Of a stretch of DNA of 64,000 nucleotides, positions 31,593-40,127 are shown one piece after another. How positions within the stretch are numbered: the first letter of the stretch is position 1; the number at the start of each line of letters is the position of its first letter. The translations under genes and the position numbers were made by a program. The notes under the pieces are model-generated. The model ran no database searches and had not been told where the DNA came from. It saw only the letters and a program-made list of their open reading frames with translations. Source of the DNA: Marinococcus sp. PL1-022 (GTDB lineage Bacteria; Bacillota; Bacilli; Bacillales; Marinococcaceae); the NCBI RefSeq assembly GCF_033845285.1, contig NZ_JAWXCX010000001.1:1007495-1071494 (forward strand). The letters are read 5' to 3'.

Positions 31593-33899
31593 GTGGTGAA
31601 CGTTCTCAGCATGAAGAAATTGAAAAGCACGAAAGTACGGGCGCTCTTGCTGGTCATTGCTGTAGCTGTTTTCTTTCTCGTTTTCACCGGCCGTATGGTG
31701 TACATCCAGGTGGGAAAAACAGTAGAGGGAAATGACCTTGCAAGTATGGCAGACTCCAGATATACCACGACTGAAACCGTTGATGCGAAACGAGGGACTA
31801 TTTTTGACAAGCAGGGAGAACCTCTGGCAGAACAGGTGCCCTCTTATTCTGTGTATGCCGTCCTCGATGAATCCTACGATGACCATGTGAAAAACCCGGA
31901 CAGGGTAGCGAGAGAACTTGGGCCACTGATCGGTATGGAAAATGCAGAGCTGAAAGACATGCTCGAACGCGATCAGTACCAGGTGGAGCTTGGTTCCGGA
32001 AGCAAGTATTTAACGCTGTCTGAACGAGAAGAAATCGAGCAGCTTGATCTTGCAGGTATACATTTTCGTGAGGAGCCGACGCGCTACTATCCGAACCAGA
32101 CGTTTGCAAGCCATGTGCTTGGCTACATGAGTCGGGATATGTCAGAAGCTCACATGGGACTTGAAGCCGGATTGAATGAAGAATTGACCGGAAAAGACGG
32201 AACAAGAACAGAATCTGAAGAGAATGCTCTTCTTGACGAAGATGAGACCACAACGAACACAGCTGAAGACGGCAAAGACGTTTACCTGACTTTGGATGGA
32301 AATATTCAAAGCGTGCTTGAACAGTCGATGTCAGAGGTGGAAGAAAGCTACAGCCCAAACAAAATTATGGGCATTGTAGCAGACGCAGACAGTGGGGAAA
32401 TACTCGGTATGAGCAACCGCCCGAGCTTTAACCCGAATGAATACGAAGAAATCGAAAACTACACCAACTATGCTGTCTCCGATCAGTTTGAGCCCGGGTC
32501 GACCATGAAAATCTTTACGCTGGCAGCTGCGATTGATAAAGGAGTCTTTGAAGGCAAGGATACTTATGAGTCCGGCACATATAACGTTTCCGGGGAAACA
32601 ATCCGGGATCATAACAACGGGGAAGGCTGGGGAGAAATCACTTATAATGAAGGTCTCCGGCGTTCTTCGAACGTAGCATTTATGAGGATTGCGCTTGAAA
32701 TTCTGCCTGAAGGAGCCCTGTTTAATTACCTGGAAAAATTCGGTTTCGGCCAGGAAACCGGAATTGATCTGCCGAATGAGGCGGACGGCGCATTAGCGGA
32801 AGAGACACCATTAAACGTTGGTATAACAGCCTTCGGGCAGGCTTCTACAGTTACTCCTATTCAGATGATTCAGGGGGCCACCGCTATAGCCAATGATGGT
32901 AAAATGATGCAGCCCTATGTGATCGACCACATTGAAAACCCGAACAACAACGAAACAACGTATGAATCCGAACCCAACGTAGCAGGCAAGCCGATCAGCA
33001 AGAAGGCAGCTGAAAAAACTAGGAAAAAGCTTCAAACCGTCATTGAGGGAGAGCATGGCACTGGGGCGCCGTACCAGATTGATGGAGTAGAGGTTGCGGG
33101 AAAAACAGGCACAGCTCAAATCTCTGATCCCGAGGGGGGAGGCTACTTGAGCGGGGAAAACCAGAATATCTTTTCTTTCATCGGCATGGCGCCGGTGGAC
33201 GATCCGGAAATTATTGTCTATGTTGTCGTGGACCGTCCGGAGCTTGAGCCGACAGAAACAGGCTCGGATGCTGTGAGCGCTATTTTTAATCCGGTAATGC
33301 AGCAGAGCCTTTCATACATGAATCTTACCCCTTCGGATGTTGAGGATACAAAAGCCTATGAAGAATCAGGTATCGAATTTGAAGACTATACCGGGAAATC
33401 GGTGAATAAAGCTGAAAATGCCGCTGAGAACGCGGGACTGCAGCCGGTGGTAATCGGCAGCGGCAGCCAGGTGGAAAATCAGATTCCTACAAATTCGGAA
33501 CGGCTGATCGTAGGTGAAAAAGTAATCATCCTTACAAATGGACAAAAAAGTATTCCTGATGTCAGCGGGTGGTCACTCCGGGAAATCCAGCGCCTTGAAG
33601 CGCTGCTTGAAATCGATATAGACACAAGCGGTTCCGGCTATGTCAGCTCCCAGTCGGTGGACCCCGGCACAGCCGTTAGTGCTGCCGGCAATATGGAAGT
33701 CGAGCTGGTTCCGCCGGACGAATTGGAGGACGCTCAGGCAGAGCAGACAGAAGCAGAAGAAACTGACGCGGAAAATGAAAACCGGGGACAACAGCCACAA
33801 GAGGCTGAAACAGAGGAACCTGAAGCTCAGGAAAATGATACAGAGGAAAGCTCCGGTGAAGAGCAGCCAGCAGAAAGTGAAGCACCGGTAGAAAATTAA
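31593..33899 (+). CDS. pbpB: Septal transpeptidase PBP2B with PASTA domains and acidic tail
   Basis: Class B penicillin-binding protein that crosslinks septal peptidoglycan. About 750-768 residues: membrane anchor near the N-terminus (VRALLLVIAVAVFFLVFTGRMV), dimerisation domain, then transpeptidase domain with all three motifs: S-x-x-K in EPGSTMKIF (S303 counted from the GTG at 31593), S-x-N in RRSSNVAF, and KTGTAQ. Two PASTA-like repeats follow (about 595-715). The last 50 or so residues are almost all Glu, Gln, Asp, Ala and Ser, unlike shorter B. subtilis PBP2B. The start is uncertain: GTG 31593, GTG 31596 or ATG 31611. spoVD, its sporulation paralogue that follows in B. subtilis, is absent. 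Confidence 0.93.
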   Translation: MVNVLSMKKLKSTKVRALLLVIAVAVFFLVFTGRMVYIQVGKTVEGNDLASMADSRYTTTETVDAKRGTIFDKQGEPLAEQVPSYSVYAVLDESYDDHVKNPDRVARELGPLIGMENAELKDMLERDQYQVELGSGSKYLTLSEREEIEQLDLAGIHFREEPTRYYPNQTFASHVLGYMSRDMSEAHMGLEAGLNEELTGKDGTRTESEENALLDEDETTTNTAEDGKDVYLTLDGNIQSVLEQSMSEVEESYSPNKIMGIVADADSGEILGMSNRPSFNPNEYEEIENYTNYAVSDQFEPGSTMKIFTLAAAIDKGVFEGKDTYESGTYNVSGETIRDHNNGEGWGEITYNEGLRRSSNVAFMRIALEILPEGALFNYLEKFGFGQETGIDLPNEADGALAEETPLNVGITAFGQASTVTPIQMIQGATAIANDGKMMQPYVIDHIENPNNNETTYESEPNVAGKPISKKAAEKTRKKLQTVIEGEHGTGAPYQIDGVEVAGKTGTAQISDPEGGGYLSGENQNIFSFIGMAPVDDPEIIVYVVVDRPELEPTETGSDAVSAIFNPVMQQSLSYMNLTPSDVEDTKAYEESGIEFEDYTGKSVNKAENAAENAGLQPVVIGSGSQVENQIPTNSERLIVGEKVIILTNGQKSIPDVSGWSLREIQRLEALLEIDIDTSGSGYVSSQSVDPGTAVSAAGNMEVELVPPDELEDAQAEQTEAEETDAENENRGQQPQEAETEEPEAQENDTEESSGEEQPAESEAPVEN

Positions 33900-33952
33900 T
33901 GACGATTGTCCCATGACATGTTTTATCGTTCACATTAGAATGAGTGGGGTGT

Positions 33953-33981
33953 ACGCAGAGAACGAACGCAGTTCTCTGCGT
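33953..33981 (+). other. Hairpin in the pbpB-murE gap
   Basis: ACGCAGAGAAC (33953-33963) pairs perfectly with GTTCTCTGCGT (33971-33981). It lacks a T-run, so termination would be weak. It lies where spoVD is found in B. subtilis. A TATAAT at 34028-34033, before murE, may be a -10 element, but no fitting -35 is seen. Confidence 0.6.
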
Positions 33982-34074
33982 GTATATTCGTTTAAAAACA
34001 GCCGGGAAGGACGAAACACGTTTTTTCTATAATTAGTGGTAAACACTTGCTCCGGATAGAAAAGAGGCACGGAA

Positions 34075-35544
34075 ATGAAATATATTACAGACATTATTCC
34101 AAGTATAATGGTTCGGGTTGAGCGCGAAGACAAAGAAATCGAGAGCTTACATATGGATTCCAGGGGAGTAATCCCAAATGGTCTGTTTTTTTGTATTGAA
34201 GGGACCAAAGTAGACGGCCATGATTTTGCCGCCGACGCAGTAAGTAATGGAGCGGCGGCTGTGATAGCTGAACGGCATGTGGACGTCGAAGCTCCTGTGT
34301 GGCTAGTGAAGGATACGCAGAAGGTAATGGCCTACGCGGCGGATCATTTCTACGGGCACCCTACAGAGGATGTCCGCATAATCGGTATTACCGGGACAAA
34401 TGGTAAAACCACGACCAGTCATTTAGTTGAATCTATCCTAAACGAAGAGCAGACTAAGACAGGGTTAATCGGCACTATGTATGCAAAAATCGGAAGTGAA
34501 TCCGTAGAGACAAATAACACTACGCCTGAATCCCTGGAGCTGCAGCAGCTGTTTGCGAAGATGCGGGAGGATAAAGTGGAAAGCTGTGTTATGGAGGTTT
34601 CTTCTCATGCGCTGCAGATGGGGCGCGTGCGGGGAGTCCAGTTCCGGACAGCAGTTTTTACAAACCTGTCACAGGATCATCTGGATTATCACGGCTCGAT
34701 GGAAAGCTACAGAAACGCTAAAAGCCTCCTGTTTTCACAGCTGGGCAATAGCTTTGCGGGAGAGCTGAGCACTGCGGTATTAAATGGAGACGACGAAGCC
34801 TCCGATTACTTTCAGGCAGTGACCACAGCACCGGTGCTCACATACGGGATCAGTGACCGCAACGATATTTACGCTGAAAATATAAAAACCTCCGGCGGCA
34901 AAACATCGTTTACGCTGAACACCCCGTGGGGGAGCACGGAGGTGGAGTATCCACTGCTTGGAAGGTTTAATGTATACAACGCGCTCGCAGCCATCGCTGC
35001 ATGTATTGCAGAAAACGTTTCTGTCACAAGCATCGTTGATGGCCTGAAGCATGCCCCGGTTGTAAGCGGCAGATTTGAAGCAGTGGAAGCAGGGCAGAAA
35101 AGCATCATTGTCGTTGATTATGCCCATACCCCGGGTGGACTGGAAAATGTTGCTCAAACAGCCTTTGATATGACTGAGGGGCGTCTTTATACCGTGATAG
35201 GGTGCGGCGGAGACCGGGACAAAGAAAAAAGGCCAAAGATGGCAGCTGCAGCAGAAAAGTTCAGTGACCTGGTCATTCTTACCTCCGACAATCCGCGCTC
35301 GGAAGACCCGGCTGAAATATTGGAGCAGATGGAAGCAGGGTTTGCCGGTACAGAATACGAAATCATTGAGGACCGCCGCAAGGCGATCGAACGTGCCGTA
35401 TTCCTTGCCGGGGACGGGGACACAGTGCTTGTTGCAGGCAAAGGCCACGAAACGTACCAGGTAATAGGGGATCAAACATTGGAATTTGATGACCGCAAAG
35501 TAGCAAAAGAAGCGGTCAGAAAGAAAAATAATAAACAGGCTTAG
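34075..35544 (+). CDS. murE: UDP-MurNAc-tripeptide ligase (meso-diaminopimelate type)
   Basis: Adds the third stem-peptide residue to UDP-MurNAc-L-Ala-D-Glu. 489 residues: SLHMDSRGVIPNGLFFCIEG in the N-terminal domain, the ATP loop IGITGTNGKTTTSHLVES (about 103-120), NTTPESLELQQL, MEVSSHALQMGRV and, in the C-terminal domain, ILTSDNPRSEDP. The DNPR motif is characteristic of enzymes adding meso-diaminopimelate rather than lysine, so the wall should be of the DAP type. Start ATG behind AAAAGAGG. It follows a 175-base gap after pbpB and is 27 bases from mraY. Confidence 0.97.
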   Translation: MKYITDIIPSIMVRVEREDKEIESLHMDSRGVIPNGLFFCIEGTKVDGHDFAADAVSNGAAAVIAERHVDVEAPVWLVKDTQKVMAYAADHFYGHPTEDVRIIGITGTNGKTTTSHLVESILNEEQTKTGLIGTMYAKIGSESVETNNTTPESLELQQLFAKMREDKVESCVMEVSSHALQMGRVRGVQFRTAVFTNLSQDHLDYHGSMESYRNAKSLLFSQLGNSFAGELSTAVLNGDDEASDYFQAVTTAPVLTYGISDRNDIYAENIKTSGGKTSFTLNTPWGSTEVEYPLLGRFNVYNALAAIAACIAENVSVTSIVDGLKHAPVVSGRFEAVEAGQKSIIVVDYAHTPGGLENVAQTAFDMTEGRLYTVIGCGGDRDKEKRPKMAAAAEKFSDLVILTSDNPRSEDPAEILEQMEAGFAGTEYEIIEDRRKAIERAVFLAGDGDTVLVAGKGHETYQVIGDQTLEFDDRKVAKEAVRKKNNKQA

Positions 35545-35571
35545 TGCTTCATACTGAAAGGAGCTCCCTCG

Positions 35572-36543
35572 ATGGGTTTTGCAGCTTTAATAGTAACAAT
35601 AGTATCATTTATTATATGTGCGGTTTCAGCACCGGTCCTTATTCCAGCTTTAAAGCGGCTGAAATTTGGCCAGAGTATCCGGGAAACGGGGCCGGAATCG
35701 CATCAAAAAAAAGGCGGTACGCCAACAATGGGAGGCGTAATGATTATTGCCGGCCTTTTGATTACTGCTCTCATCGTGCTGCCGCTTTTTGTCGGCTACA
35801 CAACAGAAATTTGGCTGCTCCTGCTTGTAACTGTAGGCTTTGGAATACTTGGATTTTTGGATGATTTCATTAAAATTGTCATGAAACGGAACCTCGGCCT
35901 TACAAGTATCCAGAAGCTGATTGGCCAGGTGGTTATTGCATTTATCTTTTTTATTGTTTTGTATAACGGCACGTTTGATACAAGTGTGGCTGTGCCGGGA
36001 ACTGAATGGTCACTCGAATTTGGATGGGCGTATTTTTTTCTAATCATTATTATGCTCGTCGGTGCTTCCAACGCAGTGAATTTGACGGACGGCCTGGATG
36101 GACTGCTGGCCGGTACGGGAACGATGGCGTTTGCCGCTTATGCCCTGGTCGCTTTTTCGCTTGGGTATATGGACGTTGGGCTGTTTGCGTTTGCAGTTGT
36201 GGGCAGCCTGCTCGGCTTTTTAATCTTCAATAAATACCCGGCAAAGATTTTCATGGGGGACACCGGCTCCCTCGCGCTCGGGGGCGCGATTGCTGCTGTA
36301 GCTATTTTAACCAAAACCGAGCTGACGCTGATTGTGATCGGTCTCGTATTTGTTCTGGAGACGCTGAGTGTCATTATCCAGGTGATTTCGTATAAATTAA
36401 GAGGGAAAAAGGTATTTAAAATGAGCCCGGTTCATCACCATTTTGAACTGTCAGGCTGGTCGGAGTGGCAGGTTGTTACTGCCTTTTGGGTGGTGGGCGC
36501 TGCTGCCGGGCTGTCCGGGGTCGCATTAGAGGTGTTTTTATAA
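35572..36543 (+). CDS. mraY: Phospho-N-acetylmuramoyl-pentapeptide transferase
   Basis: Makes lipid I from UDP-MurNAc-pentapeptide and undecaprenyl phosphate. 323 residues, ten membrane helices. Family motifs: GPESHQKKGGTPTMGGVMII (residues 42-61), the aspartates of FGILGFLDDFIKI, NAVNLTDGLDGLLAG, and KIFMGDTGSLALGG; the end carries the histidine-rich SPVHHHFELSGWSE. Start ATG behind AAAGGAG. The TAA stop overlaps the murD ATG (TAATG). Confidence 0.98.
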   Translation: MGFAALIVTIVSFIICAVSAPVLIPALKRLKFGQSIRETGPESHQKKGGTPTMGGVMIIAGLLITALIVLPLFVGYTTEIWLLLLVTVGFGILGFLDDFIKIVMKRNLGLTSIQKLIGQVVIAFIFFIVLYNGTFDTSVAVPGTEWSLEFGWAYFFLIIIMLVGASNAVNLTDGLDGLLAGTGTMAFAAYALVAFSLGYMDVGLFAFAVVGSLLGFLIFNKYPAKIFMGDTGSLALGGAIAAVAILTKTELTLIVIGLVFVLETLSVIIQVISYKLRGKKVFKMSPVHHHFELSGWSEWQVVTAFWVVGAAAGLSGVALEVFL

Positions 36544-37898
36544 TGGATCGCTTAGAAGAATACAAGGGAAAAAAAGTGCTTGTCGTAGGTCTGGCTAAAA
36601 GTGGTTTAGCGGCGGCGAAGCTGCTGCACCGTTCTGGGGCGGAGGTGACTGTGAATGACGGAGCAGAGGCGGAAAAAGGAGATGCGAAGGTTCAGGAGCT
36701 TGAGAATCTCGGCATTCGGCTGATTACTGGAAGCCACCCAGTCTCCCTGCTCGAAGAACCGTTTTCAGTCATTGTTAAAAATCCGGGTATTCCCTATCAC
36801 CATCCTTTTATCAAAAAAGCTCTGGAAAAACAATTCAATATTATTACAGAAATTGAACTTGCGGCAGAGCTGTGTGAAGGGACGATGATGGCTATTACCG
36901 GCTCCAACGGAAAAACGACCACTACGTCACTGATCCAGGCCATTTTCAAAAAGGACCACAGGGAAGCTGCTGTAGCTGGTAATATTGGGAGTGTGGCATG
37001 TGAAGTAGCCCCCCGGATAAAAAAAGACCAGATTATGGTTACAGAGGTTTCCAGCTTTCAGCTGAAAGGGACACAAAAGTTCCGCCCGAAGGTTGGGGTG
37101 CTGCTGAATCTTTTCGATGCCCATCTGGATTACCATGGATCGAGGAACGACTACGAGCACTCAAAAGCAAAGCTATTTCAGAACATGACCGCAGAAGATA
37201 CTGCAGTCTACAACTATGATCAAAAAGAGGTAAAACGAATTGCCGAAAGCTCGGACGCGGCACTTGTGCCTTTTTCCAAAGAGACTGTTTGTGAAAACGG
37301 CGCCTATTTGAAGAACGGTATGTTTTATTATAAGACTGAGCCGGTGATGGCTGTGGAGCGTGCCTCTCTTCCGGGGGCGCATAACAAGGAAAATATGCTG
37401 GCAGCGATTGCTGCTGCTAAAGTACTTGGCGCCTCCAACCAGGCCATCGATTCGGCCTTATCCGACTTCCACGGCATCGAGCACCGGCTTCAATTCAGCG
37501 GGATTGTGAATGGACGCAAAATCTACAATGACTCGAAAGCGACGAACATGCTTTCCACCCAAAAGGCGATCGAAGCTTTTGAAGAGCCGGTAGTGCTTTT
37601 GGCCGGTGGCCTTGACCGCGGCAACACCTTCGATGATTTAATTGAATCTTTCCGGAAAATCAAGGCGCTCGTTGCTTACGGCGAGACTCGGGACAAACTC
37701 GCGGCCTCCGCACAGGAAGCAGGAGTAACTGAAATCCACCGCACAGAATTTCTGGCAGATGCTGTAGACAAAAGCTTTCAGCTTTCTGAAAGCGGGGACG
37801 TGCTGCTGCTTTCACCTGCCTGCGCAAGCTGGGACCAGTTTCGGACGTTTGAAGAGCGGGGCCGGACGTTTATGGAATATGTAGAAAAGTATAAATGA
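36543..37898 (+). CDS. murD: UDP-MurNAc-L-alanine:D-glutamate ligase
   Basis: Adds D-glutamate to UDP-MurNAc-L-alanine. 451 residues: N-terminal Rossmann part VLVVGLAKSGLAAAKLLHRSGAEVTVND, ATP loop AITGSNGKTTTTSLIQ (about 116-131), VTEVSSFQL, NLFDAHLDYHG, and HNKENMLAA. The start is ATG 36543, overlapping the mraY stop; longer upstream ORF sequence lies inside mraY. In B. subtilis spoVE and murG come next; both are missing here and a 168-base gap leads to murB. Confidence 0.97.
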   Translation: MDRLEEYKGKKVLVVGLAKSGLAAAKLLHRSGAEVTVNDGAEAEKGDAKVQELENLGIRLITGSHPVSLLEEPFSVIVKNPGIPYHHPFIKKALEKQFNIITEIELAAELCEGTMMAITGSNGKTTTTSLIQAIFKKDHREAAVAGNIGSVACEVAPRIKKDQIMVTEVSSFQLKGTQKFRPKVGVLLNLFDAHLDYHGSRNDYEHSKAKLFQNMTAEDTAVYNYDQKEVKRIAESSDAALVPFSKETVCENGAYLKNGMFYYKTEPVMAVERASLPGAHNKENMLAAIAAAKVLGASNQAIDSALSDFHGIEHRLQFSGIVNGRKIYNDSKATNMLSTQKAIEAFEEPVVLLAGGLDRGNTFDDLIESFRKIKALVAYGETRDKLAASAQEAGVTEIHRTEFLADAVDKSFQLSESGDVLLLSPACASWDQFRTFEERGRTFMEYVEKYK

Positions 37899-37901
37899 CA
37901 T

Positions 37902-37953
37902 GGAGTGCAGGTTTGCTCCACTCCTGAAGCTACCTTTAAAAGGTGGTTTCAGG
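37902..37953 (+). other. Overlapping hairpins in the murD-murB gap
   Basis: CCTGAAGCTACCTT (37923-37936) pairs along its whole length with AAGGTGGTTTCAGG (37940-37953), counting three G-T pairs, across a TAA loop. An upstream hairpin GGAGTG/CACTCC (37902-37907 with 37919-37924) shares two bases with it, so the two compete. No T-run follows. This is where spoVE-murG would be. Confidence 0.6.
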
Positions 37954-38066
37954 AATGGATCGAAATGATACATTCTTTAAAATAAGCCTATATAAAAATA
38001 AACACAAAAAAGTAATGGAATCCAGGGAGCCTGAAATAAACAAATGAATAAACAGGAGGGGACCGT

Positions 38067-38987
38067 ATGGGACAAGAGGCGGAATCAGCACGGAATTTCG
38101 AAGACTTTGGCAAGGTATTGAAAAATGAACCACTGGCAAAGCACACAACCTGGAAAATCGGCGGACCGGCGGATTGGCTGGTTGAGCCTACAAGCGTGGA
38201 GGAACTGGCGAACGCAATGGAATGGATTCGTGAAGAGAATCTTCCATGGCGTGCCATTGGACGCGGATCGAATCTGCTGGTGGATGATGATGGAATTGAA
38301 GGCGTGGTAATAAAATTTGGTACGAAGCTTGCCAATTTGGAAAACGATAACGGTATAGTCACCGTGGAATCGGGCTATCCACTAGTCCGGCTTGCTACGA
38401 TTTTAAGCCGGGATGGATACGGAGGCATGGAGTTCGCCGGGGGCATCCCGGGGAGCGTCGGCGGGGCAGTATTTATGAATGCAGGCGCCCACGGCTCTGA
38501 TATGTCGAAGGTACTGATAGAAGCGTTAATTTTATTTCCGGACGGAACAATGGAATGGATTCCCAACGAAGAAATGGGATTTGCCTATCGTACCTCGAGG
38601 CTCCAGTCGGACAAAGGTATATGTGTAGCCGCCAGACTCAAGCTTGAGCAGGGAGAAAAAGATGTCATCTTTAAAGAAATGCAGGAATACAAAGAGTACA
38701 GAAGAGAAACGCAGCCGTGGGCTCATCCATGTGCCGGAAGCGTGTTTCGGAATCCCCTGCCTGACCATGCCGGTGAACTTATAGAGAACATCGGATTAAA
38801 GGGACACGTAATCGGCGGTGCGCAGATATCAGAGCTTCATGCAAACTTTATTGTTAACACAGGGGAAGCCAAAGCATCTGATGTGCTTGCATTAATTGAA
38901 AAAGCCCGCTCCTCCGTGAAAGAAGCTTACGGTATTGAGCTTGAAACCGAAGTGGAAATCGTAAACAGAAGATCAGCTGACAGCTGA
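38067..38987 (+). CDS. murB: UDP-N-acetylenolpyruvoylglucosamine reductase
   Basis: FAD enzyme reducing UDP-GlcNAc-enolpyruvate to UDP-MurNAc. 306 residues, short (type II) form as in other Firmicutes: HTTWKIGGPADWLVEP, IGRGSNLLVDDDGIEGVVI, GYPLVRLA, MEFAGGIPGSVGGAVFMNAGAHG, and PCAGSVFRNP with the catalytic serine, then NFIVNTGEAKASDV. Strong ribosome site CAGGAGGGG. Usual place before divIB, except that murG should come before it. Confidence 0.97.
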   Translation: MGQEAESARNFEDFGKVLKNEPLAKHTTWKIGGPADWLVEPTSVEELANAMEWIREENLPWRAIGRGSNLLVDDDGIEGVVIKFGTKLANLENDNGIVTVESGYPLVRLATILSRDGYGGMEFAGGIPGSVGGAVFMNAGAHGSDMSKVLIEALILFPDGTMEWIPNEEMGFAYRTSRLQSDKGICVAARLKLEQGEKDVIFKEMQEYKEYRRETQPWAHPCAGSVFRNPLPDHAGELIENIGLKGHVIGGAQISELHANFIVNTGEAKASDVLALIEKARSSVKEAYGIELETEVEIVNRRSADS

Positions 38988-39016
38988 TAAGCGGGGAAAT
39001 AGAGGAGGACTGCGGT

Positions 39017-39916
39017 TTGAGGAAGCCAAATGATGGCAAACTGGTCTCGCTCGAAGAGCATCACCCCAGTTTAAAGGAGCAGCGCCGGCAAAAATCACGG
39101 CGCCGGCTGTTTATCTATCTGGCTGTATTTTTTGTATTGATCGGACTGGTTATTTATTTTCAATCCCCGTTAAGTCATATCCGCAGTATTGAAACGAGCG
39201 GATCCCAATTTACAGATAAACAGGTTATTAAAGAAGACAGCGGGGCCCAGATTGGAACAAATATCTGGGAAATGGACAGAAAGGCGATCAAGAATAATGT
39301 AGAAAAGCTGCCGGCAATTGAAAAAGCAGAAGTAACAAGGTCGTGGCCGGCGACTGTAAACATTAAGGTTACTGAGTATGAAAAAGTTGCTTATACGCAG
39401 ATGGAAGGCGCTTACGCCCCTGTGCTTGAAAATGGCTATGCGCTGACAGATGATGTGAACAGCGAACTTCCGGCTGATGCACCGCTTCTGCAGAATTTTG
39501 AAAACGAGGAAAGACTTGAAGCGTTCGCAGAGGAGCTGGGCAAACTGGGGGAAGGGGTGACCAACCGGATTTCAGAAGTGTATTTCGAGCCTTCTGAAAG
39601 CGAAGAGGATAACATCACTCTTTACATGAACGACGGTCTTGAGGTCCGCAGTTCTGTTTCCGGATTCTCGGAGTATATGAGCTCATACCCCTCCATTGCG
39701 AGAAATATTGATGCTGGGCAAAACGGGGTGCTTTATATGATGAGAGCTCCATACTTTGAAGCAGCAGAAACGCAGGAAAACTCCGGAGATGAAAATGAAG
39801 GGACACAGCAGATGCCTGAGGAAAGCTTCATTGAAGGAAATGACACTCCTGAAGAGGCGGAAAACGGAGCTTCCGGCACAGAAGAAAATGATAGTGCCGA
39901 TGGAGCTGGGCAATAA
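39017..39916 (+). CDS. divIB: Cell division protein DivIB/FtsQ with acidic tail
   Basis: 299-residue bitopic divisome protein. Basic cytoplasmic N-terminus (1-35, RRQKSRRR), one membrane helix (about 36-53), an extracellular POTRA domain (SPLSHIRSIETSGSQFTDKQVI through VTEYEKVAYTQM), and a beta domain to about residue 245. The last 50 residues are dominated by Glu, Asp, Gly, Asn and Ser, with almost no basic residues. It starts with TTG at 39017, 8 bases after GAGGAGG. In B. subtilis ylxW, ylxX and sbp follow; none is seen before ftsA here. Confidence 0.95.
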   Translation: MRKPNDGKLVSLEEHHPSLKEQRRQKSRRRLFIYLAVFFVLIGLVIYFQSPLSHIRSIETSGSQFTDKQVIKEDSGAQIGTNIWEMDRKAIKNNVEKLPAIEKAEVTRSWPATVNIKVTEYEKVAYTQMEGAYAPVLENGYALTDDVNSELPADAPLLQNFENEERLEAFAEELGKLGEGVTNRISEVYFEPSESEEDNITLYMNDGLEVRSSVSGFSEYMSSYPSIARNIDAGQNGVLYMMRAPYFEAAETQENSGDENEGTQQMPEESFIEGNDTPEEAENGASGTEENDSADGAGQ

Positions 39917-40127
39917 AAGAATGAATATTGTTTGAAAATTGCCTTTTCCATTGAAGATAGTTGTTGTAGACTGAAAAGAAGGCGTATTTTTCTTAACCCA
40001 GATAAAAATACTGCCATATATTATTAATGGAAGCGCAACCGGGATAATTCTGGTGCGTATGGAATTATAAAAGGTACAATAGCTATAAAATTGAAACGAA
40101 AATAGATCTATAAGGGGGTGCCCAACC
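39917..40127 (+). other. divIB-ftsA intergenic region
   Basis: 211 AT-rich bases with no ORF. B. subtilis carries ylxW, ylxX and sbp here. Several TATAA-like strings (for example AATTATAAAAGG near 40063) could be -10 elements of an ftsAZ promoter, but I cannot pair any with a convincing -35. GGGGGTG at 40114-40120 is the ftsA ribosome site. Confidence 0.5.

Noticed and set aside
33900-34074. Remnant of spoVD
   Set aside because: No stretch in any frame resembled a penicillin-binding protein; the gap is too short and non-coding.
37899-38066. Intrinsic terminator after murD
   Set aside because: The hairpin is strong but no T-run follows on the plus strand, so it is reported only as a hairpin.
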